A DNA stretch of 64,000 nt from Cryptomeria japonica. Taxonomy: Eukaryota > Streptophyta > Pinopsida > Cupressales > Cupressaceae. The stretch covers positions 611,813,065 to 611,877,064 of the forward strand of contig NC_081405.1 in NCBI RefSeq assembly GCF_030272615.1. Reading direction: 5' to 3'. The position numbers and the translations under genes are program-made. This document shows, in pieces, positions 55,814 through 64,000 of this stretch. Each line of letters begins with the position of its first letter. The first letter of the stretch is position 1. The notes below the pieces were generated by a model. It was not told the DNA's origin and did no database searches. It saw only the letters and a program-made list of their open reading frames with translations.

Positions 55814-57120
55814 GCAAAATATCTAGAATCATGTTGTAATTTTATTAATTATTATTAATAACTAATCCATACCAAAGGATAAAACATTCATTACTTTAGT
55901 ATAAATTTTGAGGACATTAAATGTAAAACGTTCAGTTCTAGGCAAAGTTCTCACAAATGTGTTCACTTTCCACATCTAGGCCGAAATCCACCCTAAGACG
56001 TTGATCTTAACTCATACAACGGACGATGGCAAAATATCTAGAATCATGTTGTAATTTTATTAATGATTATTAATAACTGTTCCATGCCGAAGGAAAAAAA
56101 ATTCATTACTTCAGTATAAATTCTGAGGACATTAGACTTAATTATATTTAATTAAATTTAAAACGTTTCAATTCCGGGCAAAGTTCTCACGAATGTGTTC
56201 ACTTCCCACATTCGAGCTTAAATCCATCCTAAGCTGTTGATCTTTTCTCATCCAACGGATCATGGTACCTACTGTCAGATGTCGTGGGACGGTGGGTCCC
56301 ACGACTTCTGCCATTTTTTTGGCACGTCACCATACTCGGGTCACTTTTCGGGTTTGTTTTTTAAGTCTATTCAATCATTTTAAAATTCCACCTAAAAAAG
56401 GGCTTTATAGAGATAGACTTAATTATATTTAATTAAATTTAAAATGTTAAATTCTGGGCAAAGTTCTCACAAACGTGTTCACTTCCCACATTCGGGCCGA
56501 AATCTACCCTAAGTCATTAATCTTTTTTCATCCAATGGACGATGGTACCTGTTTTCAGATGTAGTGGGTCCCATGACTTCTGCCATTTTTCTGGAATGTC
56601 ACCATACTCATTTCACTTTTCGGGTCTATTTTTTAAGTCTATTTAATCATTTTAAACTTCCACCCAAAAAAGAGATTTATAGTCTATAGACTATAGACTT
56701 AATTATATTTAATTAAATTTAAAATGTTCAATTCCAGGCAAAGTTCTCACAAATGTGTTCACTTCCCACATTCGGGCCGAAATCCACCCTAAGTTGTTGA
56801 TCTTTGTTCATCCAATGGACGATGGTACCTGTTTACAGATGTAGTGGGTCTCATGACTTCTGCCAATTTTCTTACATGTCACCATACTCATGTCACTTTT
56901 TGGGTCTTTTTTTTAAGTCTATTTAATCATTTTAAACTTCCATCCGAAAAAAAGATTTATAGAGATATAGACTATAGACTTAATCATATTTAATTAAATT
57001 TAAAATGTTCAATTCCGAGTGAAGTTCTCACAAATGTGTTCACTGCCCATATTTGGGTCGAAATCCACCCTAAGTCATTGATCTTTGCTCATCCGACGGA
57101 CGATGATACCTGTTGAGAAC
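55814..57120. repeat. tandem array, about five units, ~280-bp period
   Basis: The motif GGCAAAGTTCTCAC(A/G)AA recurs near 55941, 56178, 56458, 56738 and (as GTGAAGTTCTCAC) 57018. Three full units share a period of about 280 bp; the first is about 238 bp. Each unit also carries TTCACTTCCCACATTCGGG, CATCCAA(C/T)GGA(C/T) and CACCATACTC. One unit has a perfect 10-bp hairpin GTCGTGGGAC/GTCCCACGAC at 56281-56305. An extra 216-bp duplication (CAAAATATCTAGAATCATG at 55817 and 56031) marks the left edge. Confidence 0.8.
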
Positions 57121-57524
57121 TTGAGTGTTGTCAAATGTCGTCAGTCCCATAATAAGAGACATTTAAATTTTAAAGATGTGCAATAGTTTGAGATAACTAT
57201 TAAATATAATGTTAATATTATTTGTAAAAATTTAAAATTCAAAAATAGTATAAAACATGAAACTTAGTTTCTAGAATAAAACAAATAACTAAATAATAAT
57301 ATAAATTTTAATATACAATTTGAAAGGTAAAAGTTTAATATAAAAAAGAAAACATTCAATATTAATTTAAAGTTTAACAAAATTCTTTGAAAATATGTTT
57401 ACGATATATCATTTTAAAAAATAGTTTAAAAATATATATAAAAGTTTAACATAAATTTAGTGTATTAATTTTGAAAAATGTGCAGTCCTCAACCTATTAA
57501 GGCGAGCAAATTTGGAAAGTAAAA
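57121..57524. other. AT-rich DNA, no gene seen
   Basis: Nothing supported. Confidence 0.6.
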
Positions 57525-58461
57525 ATGTCGAGGTGGCAATTAATTGTTGCAGAAGGAGTTGTTTGCGGCAGGTCACACGAACGGAGGAAGGAGAGGATGG
57601 CAGGAAATCTTTTTCTTGATCTCATGGCATTGATGCCTTATTGTACACATTCATTACCCGGCCTATATGACGGAGGAAAAATTTATTACCTTTTGATTTG
57701 TGTGCCAGTTTTTGCTTTGAAGCGAAACAAATCTGTAGTTCGTAGCTTCTGTAAGACATTTTTTGCAGGAAGTGCTTTTGAAATTGCAGGTGACCATGGA
57801 GGCCAATTTCACACTGTGAACAGACAAGAAGTTGGTGCCCCTTTCAGGCAAAGTATTGGATAAACGAATGCAAGGATTGTTTAGGTTTAAGGAGGAGAAG
57901 TTGTGGACGGCAGCTCGACTGATGCTTGTAGAGGAGGTGGCACATATCAGTCACCGGTATCAAACTAACGTGGAGGTTTACTCTCTGATTCTAGCGTGGG
58001 ATTTTGAATTCAAACCGGAGGTGGAAAAGGTAAAACTCACATCGGTCAAATTAATTGAGGGGGATTTTTTTATTAACCTGGATTCAATCTTGGAGTGGGT
58101 GGTGTCAGGAGTTGGCATTCGAATTAAGGAAGGTGACGACCAGGAGGAATTGCTTCCTTTTATTTGTGGCCCAGAGGATGAAATCAAATACCAGTGTCGT
58201 GAACGTGCCCAAGTGGGGTGGGAAGCGATGAAACTCTTTGTGAAATTAACCTGGGTGGATGAATTCCTGAAGGCTTTGCATGTGGTGGCAAGGATGGAGG
58301 TTGGTAGGGAATTGAGAGATAGGGCTGAAGAAGGAAGGGCCATACAGCTACTGGCAAGCTTGGAGGCCAACCCCGACTTTGGGTGCCTTAACTGCATTCC
58401 AAAAATGAAAGTTGAAGCGACAAAAGGAAAAGCATCGACCTCCAAGGAGGGAAGGGACTAG
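57525..58461 (+). CDS. unknown protein, possibly two overlapping frames of one gene
   Basis: The better frame, 57832-58461, is 209 codons with no stop and balanced, protein-like composition: a helical N-terminus (EEKLWTAARLMLVEEVAHIS), a middle with WDFEFKPEVEKVKLTSVKLI, and a C-terminal helix rich in Arg/Glu ending in a Lys/Ser tail. An upstream frame, 57525-57863, overlaps its start and may be an earlier exon or the same gene shifted by an indel. I do not recognise a domain or catalytic motif. A polyadenylation-like AATAAA lies at 58682-58687. It lies between the tandem array and unknown minus-strand pieces, inside the proposed hAT block, so captured cargo or an unrelated element gene are both possible. 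Confidence 0.45.
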
Positions 58462-58656
58462 GAGGAGGCGACCTAGGGGGATAGTGAGTGAATGGCCTAT
58501 CGGCCAGTCTTTTTTAATTTTCTTCCAAATGATTTATTACTGCTAGAACATTTGTTATGGATATCCAGCAATGAACTGGTTTTTTTGTCTGCTTGGTATA
58601 AGCTGTGGGCAGTATGGTTTTCTCTTTGTTTGCGTTTATGCATGAATGATTGCAAA

Positions 58657-58734
58657 TTTTGTATCTTGAAACTTTTGAATTAATAAAATGAAAAAAACTT
58701 TATCGATAAACTTTTGTATCTTGAAACTTTTGAA
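58657..58734. repeat. 23-bp exact direct repeat around an A-rich spacer
   Basis: TTTTGTATCTTGAAACTTTTGAA (23 bases; here as TTTTGTATCTTG plus AAACTTTTGAA) occurs at 58657-58679 and 58712-58734, separated by 32 bases containing AATAAAATG and an A run. It could be a short insertion footprint. Confidence 0.8.
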
Positions 58735-59416
58735 ATTTTGTATTTTGAATGACTATATATTTATAAAATTATAATCAACCATAATCAATGTACAAATAAT
58801 TAATGGAACGAACTAAATTTTTTTTATAGCATTACATAAAAAAGATCACAGTATTAAATTTATTTCCATTGTTTAACAAATAATTGAAATAACGTAGCTC
58901 ATATAAAAAAAACATTTGAAAGAAATTATCTAATAAAAATGAAATAGAATTATAGAAAGCATTTTTATATCCATAAGACTATAAGAGGCAAACTGAAACA
59001 AACTGGAATTTAAAAAATTATCATTAATATTTATGCTTTGGAAATTTACAATTTTTTTGTCTCAAGTCTGAGACTTGAGTCCCTCAAAAACTTAAAAGCC
59101 AAACTGAGTGAGCCACTAAGCCTGTTAGGCTTCGAGGACATAGGAAAAAAAACTACTAGGGACCTAGGGGGTGGGGCTAAGGCACAGGTAGTGGATGGTT
59201 TACAACTTTGCAATAAGAATTCGGCCCTCCTTCCATGTAGAATTCTTCAGACAACATAAGCTGAGAGAATTCTTCAAGCTAATTGTAGTTTGGAAAGTTA
59301 TCCAGGAGCAACCATTTCCGGAGGAAGTCCCTGCCAATCCATGCCCATTTCCTGTGACACGTCAAGTGCTCCACATTCAAGTTCAAGAGAAACGGTTGTC
59401 GGGCCACTGTCACTGT
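58735..59416. other. AT-rich, no gene recognised
   Basis: Open stretches near 59038-59443 in several frames have no recognisable domain. Confidence 0.5.
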
Positions 59417-59836
59417 TTAGTCACGGAGGAGAAGCTTGGTTAATTCACTCGCCCAAGGGATCCCCACCCCTACTTCTACAAGGAAAACAACACTAATGTC
59501 ATCTCCAAGGAAGTCTTCCTTAAAAACCTTCCTCAACAGCATCAGCATATCCACCTTGTCTCCTCTGAGATCCAGAAGAGACGCTAAGAAATTGGATGTA
59601 ATGTCCATGTTAACATGGTATCTATTTTCATTTCACAGAAACTCTCTACCCAGCACCATCCACATAACCTCATTGATGAATGACCCGACCTCCTTACAAA
59701 CTGATTGGAGGGTTTCGTCCTTAATGGAGCCCAAAAAGGCCCTCTGGTCCTCTACAAAAATGCTTCTCAAGAGAATGGGAATGTCCATCTTGAGAAAATA
59801 GATTAACAAATTAAACAACCTAAGCCTATAAACCAA
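59417..59836 (-). pseudogene. unknown protein remnant
   Basis: Two minus-strand pieces (59836-59633 and 59608-59417) are in order and frame, separated by a single stop: DIPILLRSIFVEDQRAFLGS and DITSNFLASLLDLRGDKVDM, then a hydrophobic VVFLVEVGVGIPWASE. Read through, they give about 140 residues of leucine-rich helical character. A plus-strand frame overlaps (59436-59801) but is Ser/Lys-biased and looks like the shadow. No family recognised. Confidence 0.35.
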
Positions 59837-60380
59837 AACTAGAGAAAGAATTTAAATACCGTGAGCTCCGAGGATTTATCTACCAAATGGAAAAGGCTAA
59901 TTGAAGATGAAAGAAGCAGAGATCATATATAAATAAAGCTCTTGATTGCAATAATTACTTCTCTAATCATATTAATTTCTTTAAATTTGGAAACAGCTCA
60001 AAACCAGTACCAAGTTGGCAAGTACCACATTGGAAGTTGTGGGGACAGCGTGGATTGCCATAAGTGAATAGATATATATTAAATGACTGAAATTATCAAT
60101 CATGATTCGTGATATTTGATACGTGTCTATTGAATCCAATTCCATTTCAGGCACTTTCTGGTGAGCTATGTTCCCTTCAAAAAATTGGGCCAAAATAAAA
60201 CTTCAGCCATTGATCTATGATCATCGAACAGTTTAAAATCATTGATGGATTTTAGGTATGTGTCACCCTTCATATATCAAAGAGGCAACACTTATTGATA
60301 CATCATGCAGAGTCTGGATTCAATATGAAGTACTGATGTGATGTGATGTGCCTTGTCTATTAATGGCAATGAATTCATGA
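59837..60380. other. no gene seen
   Basis: AT-rich with no supported feature before the ATTCGCC cluster. Confidence 0.5.
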
Positions 60381-60964
60381 AATCGCCAATAAATTACATA
60401 AATAACAAAATATTCGCCAAAACAAATTCAATAATTTTCAAGCGGTGGATAAAAATCGCCAATACATTTAAATAATTTTTCCTTCGGAGTAAAATTTTTG
60501 GCCCATACAATTATATGTTTGTTCCTTTTAACAAAAATTATTCGCCTCCTACAATATATATTTTCACCATAGAACAAGGTATAATTCCGTAGAAATTTAT
60601 GGAATTTTCATACCCTAGAAAAAAATCGCCAATACAAAATAGTTTTTTGCCCTGTTTTGAAAAAAAAATCTGCCATCCATATGAAAATTTTCCCCCGAAA
60701 ATAATGTCTGATTCGCCAGGATTTTACATAGTTGTCCGGGGGGGTGGTTTCTTAAAGTCATCCTTGATGATGATTTTGGAGGTAAAACCCTAGGTCATTT
60801 GACAAATCACCTAAAGTTATTATTGTTCATTTTTTTATCAGTGAATTGATAATTTGAGGAGTAGAAAGAAGTATTAAAGTGAAATTTCTATCAGTAGAGC
60901 TAAGGTATTTACAAATTTTATCTCATGAATTCTAGCAAGTTTGTTAGTTGTGAAAGTGAATCCT

Positions 60965-61400
60965 GACTCGAATTCAAGAAATTTATGAAAGAGCTGATAA
61001 GAGATGTTTCAGTTGGTGAATTTTAGTCACTACCGACTAGGGTGGTATGTCTTGAAGATATCTAGAAGTTTATTGATGTATAGATTGAGGAATATGACAA
61101 TGTGAACATAAATTATTTTGAAGATTACCTTTCTAGAGAAAATTTACACTCGATCACTAAGTTAGGGCACAAGGGTTTGGATATTTGGAGTGAATTTTTT
61201 ATAATAATTGATGAAGAATTGGTCAAGATTGTTTTGAGCAAAATTCATGATGACTACATTTGGCTAGACAAACTGTATTGAATTACAAAGGAAGCTTTAA
61301 AGATTATTACTGGTCTTTGTTTAGATGGAATCATACCAATGAAGGAGAATGTTGTTCGTGATGAGAACTTAATTGTAGGAAAGAAAAAGATATTTGGATA
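60965..61400 (+). pseudogene. unknown LTR-element protein, fragment with LDKLY motif
   Basis: With stops tolerated, one frame reads KELIRDVSVGEF, then EEYDNVNINYFEDYL, GLDIWSEFFIIIDEELVKIV and YIWLDKLY-stop-ITKEALKII followed by TGLCLDGIIPMKENV. The second half aligns with the protein at 16053-17113: LWIQF with IWSEF, NCIMLDKPYP with DYIWLDKLY, and KEIISMVT with KEALKIIT. At least four stops are present. It lies directly upstream of the 3' LTR, a place equivalent to that in the 5.75-kb element, so both elements seem to carry versions of the same unknown protein. Confidence 0.5.
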
Positions 61401-61448
61401 ATCTAAATGATAAAGTTTTGGAGTTTTATAATTGATGAAAGAAAATTT

Positions 61449-62362
61449 TGTGTAGGTTATTGGTTGTCATTGATGTTAGCATTCTTTTGTTGACTTGTCT
61501 ATTGTTTCTTCGATATATTCAGTGATTCTGTCTATCATATTTTTCTCTGCATTGCTCCATAATTGAATTAATAGATTTGCAATTTGGGTAGTACACTTAT
61601 ATACATCAAATATACCTCTATTATAGATTTCACATGTTTTGGATCTCTGGAAGGTGAGATTCTTGGATCGACAATTCAGTCTATCAGTTGCTCTATTCCT
61701 CTGGAATAGAATAGTTGGTTTTTGGCATCCACATTTATTTCATTAAGTGATTTTGATCTTGTGGTTTTTAGGACATGGTTAAACATTGTGGATAGTCTAT
61801 ATATCCTAGTTGTCTTTAATTTTGATGAGGTATGTTATATGTATGTATGCGAGAGAGATATAGAAGGAAATCAAGAGACAGAGACATAAGTGCAACATGG
61901 TAATTAGATGTGATTGAATTGGATAGTTCAAGAGTGATTTAAGTGTGAGAAGTCTATCAACTGAGCTTAATGACAACTATAATTCATGCATATGTAAGAT
62001 GCATCTTTAGTAGTTCATTTTTTTATTCCCTTGGGTAGTGAGCCCTCTTGGCAGTGACCCCCTCCCTTTCATTTTGGTAGTGAACCTTGCAATGAGCACT
62101 TGTAATATTCTATAAATAGTTATACTATATCAAGAGTTAACCCTCTCAGTTATTTTTTCCTAATGGGTTTCCACAAAAAAATCTTGTGATCTCTTGTGTG
62201 TGTTGATGTGGATGATATATTTGTTTTTGTTGTTCATTTAATCACTAATTTTTATCTTATTAAAATAACAATGCAAAGTAGTAATAACAATATTGGTTGA
62301 AAGAGTTGTAGGGAATATTGATTACCCCCCCCCCCTCCTCAATATTCCAGTTGTTCAAAACA
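61449..62362 (+). mobile_element. 3' LTR of the element invaded by the hAT-like block
   Basis: Starts near TGTGTAGGTTATTGGTTGTC, similar to the LTR start at 13479, and ends TATTCCAGTTGTTCAAAACA after a C tract. Its right 520 bp match the LTR at 46020-46569. The polypurine tract expected before the start is not clear. About 910 bp long; it is the more complete copy. Confidence 0.6.
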
Positions 62363-62709
62363 AAGACGAGGTGTGCAAAGAGTATTTCTATGAACTCTGG
62401 AAGGACTTGATTTCAATATTTAGGATCCCAAAAAGATGTGTTGAGATGTATAGGGATAGTATTACTTTCTTGTTTGATACTAATCATTGTTTCATGGAAG
62501 TTGTGTTGCCCCAGAAGTTTCAGTTAATAAAATTTGGATATAAAATCAGTGATGAAGAATGTGTGATGTATGGAGATGAGTTTCTTAAACTTCACATAGA
62601 TTTCAATGAAAATAAATTTGGGACTTATGAAGAGCTCATTGGATCATATGTTACTGAACAAGTGCCTCTAGAAGGATCCTCCTTTGGTAAGAAGAGAAGC
62701 AAAAAATAA
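62363..62709 (+). pseudogene. fragment of an unknown protein interrupted by the LTR
   Basis: An open stretch continues out of the LTR end and reads YFYELWKDLISIFRIPKRCV, later VLPQKFQLIKFGYKISDEEC, and a basic tail with a stop at 62707. The N-terminal part lies in LTR sequence, so the real coding begins at or before the insertion point. Composition is protein-like. I do not recognise a family; position suggests the C-terminus of another retroelement protein into which the LTR inserted. Confidence 0.4.
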
Positions 62710-62717
62710 ACTGAGAT

Positions 62718-63520
62718 TGTTGAACCCAAGGTAGGACTAAGAGGGGGGGTCGAATCAGTCCAAATCAAAAACTAAATGAAGCATATAAAAATTAAATTTC
62801 AACACACATCCAACACATGAAAACCAATGTTTATATGTGGAAATCCCAAACAAGGAAAAACCACGATGAGCACATCCCCACAAAAATATCCACTATGTAT
62901 ATCAGATTACAAAGAAAAAAGATAACTACTTCGGACTTGTACACCAAGGCTAAGTGATCATGGGGCAAGATACAAAAGTGGACTTGCAAAACTTGAAGCT
63001 AATTGCACTTAGGGAAAGATACAAAATGATATGAAAAGAAGGATCTCCTAATCATGAAGCTATCCTTGACCTCTACATCAAGTGACCATAATCAACACAC
63101 ACAACTCTGATCTCAACTACCAACACACGGTCTCAAATATTTTTCACAGTCTCATCACAACTTGCATATCATTTGAACATAACTCTTCTTCTACTCTTTA
63201 TCAAACCTCACAGATTATCCTTGCATCTACATTCATCACACATTCCTTCCTTTCCTCTCTTCACTCTTCTACATCTTCATAACACAATCATACACATACT
63301 TATATATACAAGATAGACCATCAAATCTCAAACAAAGTTGACCTAAATCAAGATACACTTTCTGAACAAAAAATACACACATTGATCCACTCCAAGAGAA
63401 AGTGGGGACTAAAACACATCTTCTAAAGATCAATTCACTAATCCACAATCACCAAAACATAACCAACAATATATCCACACATTACGCATCCATATAGGCA
63501 ACTAAAAGTCAAAAACATAC
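62718..63520 (-). mobile_element. LTR, minus orientation, copia-like family
   Basis: The plus strand begins TGTTGAACCCAAGGTAGGAC followed by GAGGGGGGGTCGAATCAG, the reverse complement of the pyrimidine-rich LTR end seen elsewhere here. GTGGAAATCCCAAACAAGG (63-kb side, near 62838) is the equivalent of the fixed GGTTTTCC-type segment. The other end is not visible, so the right limit is a guess. Confidence 0.45.
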
Positions 63521-64000
63521 TCTTCAATGCAAATAACTCAAATTCGGATCTCCAAACACTATGGTAAGACCCATAACATAGCCTTATTCACAGCTTTTTC
63601 CAAAGCCATATCAATTGAAGCTATATGCATTGAACTTGCTTTTCCTTTTGAAAGGTATTCAAAATTGGGAAATAATACTTATACTGATCTAAGGAAAAAA
63701 GAGGAGGCCAGATTGCAAGTACTCTCATATCAAAGAGTCAACTGCCACTTATGAAAAATGCTCATGCTGGTAAAAACTATAGATTCATTATCGGACTTTT
63801 CATCAAGTGGTTCATTTTTATTGCTTCCTTCATTTATGACTACAATTATTTTCTCTGTAATGCATAATATACACAGATACCTTCTCACCAATCGAACGTG
63901 CAGTCGGATATGTTTCAGTCTTTGAATTATTATTGTTTCCATCAATATTGTTTGCTACGATTTTACTAAATTTTTTACACTTACTATTTTTTATGTACAT
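63521..64000. other. no gene recognised at the right edge
   Basis: A plus-strand open stretch at 63527-63754 (ALFTAFSKAISIEAICIELA) and a minus-strand one at 63730-63945 have no known domain. This may be element-internal sequence. Confidence 0.4.

Larger units (their letters stand above)
46813..60720 (+). mobile_element. putative ~13.9-kb hAT-like DNA element
   Basis: The left part (46815-47205) and right part (60381-60718) both carry repeated ATTCGCC/GGCGAAT motifs: TGGCGAAT at 46815 and 46832, TCGCC at 46899, ATTCGCC at 47067 and 47173 on the left; ATCGCCA or ATTCGCCA at 60381, 60412, 60455, 60539, 60625 and 60711 on the right. The outermost copies, TGGCGAAT and ATTCGCCA, form an 8-bp inverted pair. 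Subterminal motif clusters and a hAT transposase between them fit a hAT element. It lies between two plus-strand LTRs of one family. I could not find a convincing 8-bp target duplication, so the ends and the unity of the block are uncertain. Confidence 0.35.

Noticed and set aside
55814-57120. CRISPR-like array
   Set aside because: Units are ~280 bp and contiguous, without unique spacers, in a eukaryotic context.
58494-58516. TGGCC/GGCCA hairpin followed by a T run, like a bacterial terminator
   Set aside because: The window is plant nuclear DNA, where Rho-independent termination does not apply.

Overview
This is a window of plant nuclear DNA from a large, repeat-rich genome, most likely a gymnosperm (conifer-like). 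That lineage is an inference from the very long LTRs, the dense nesting of old LTR elements, the AT-rich filler and one plant-type TIR gene. There are no operons, rRNA, tRNA or CRISPR arrays. Almost every coding signal belongs to a transposable element. The one plausible host gene is a small two-exon TIR gene on the minus strand at 44452-45197.

Layout. 1-3495: 3' part of a plus-strand Ty3/gypsy-like element with a broken retropepsin ORF, polypurine tract and 3' LTR. 4225-12640: a complete, young 8.4-kb minus-strand element with 1.64-kb LTRs and a perfect 5-bp target duplication. It encodes a long ORF ending in a retropepsin, then a G-patch, but I see no RT, RNase H or integrase; a 567-bp near-pure A tract sits exactly between retropepsin and G-patch. 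12641-13478: an LTR scrap and TA/GA microsatellites. 13479-19228: a complete 5.75-kb plus-strand LTR element with Met-type primer site, eroded zinc knuckles and a non-pol protein. 22193-34222: a complete 12-kb minus-strand Ty3/gypsy chromovirus of Tekay/Del type with 3.6-kb LTRs and a full gag-pol frame killed mainly by TAG stops. 34223-37630: remnants of another coiled-coil element plus an LTR. 37631-44335: mostly unannotatable AT-rich DNA with LTR scraps, a tandem repeat and one clear tRNA-derived SINE. 44363-45405: the TIR gene with promoter and polyA signal. 46020-62362: two related plus-strand LTRs flanking a block that appears to be a retrotransposon invaded by a ~13.9-kb hAT-like element, with transposase remnant, a long minus-strand polyprotein, a 280-bp tandem array and unknown ORFs. 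62718 to the right side: another minus-strand LTR.

How the parts relate. Three segments (16053-17113, 51492-55511, 60965-61400) look like relatives of one poorly characterised, pol-less protein family carried by LTR elements that must borrow reverse transcriptase from elsewhere. The Tekay element has a pol-bearing layout but is inactivated here. Several features therefore form a picture of autonomous and parasitic non-autonomous elements in one neighbourhood. All coordinates were read by eye and may be off by a few bases; family assignments rest on recognised motifs, not on searches.
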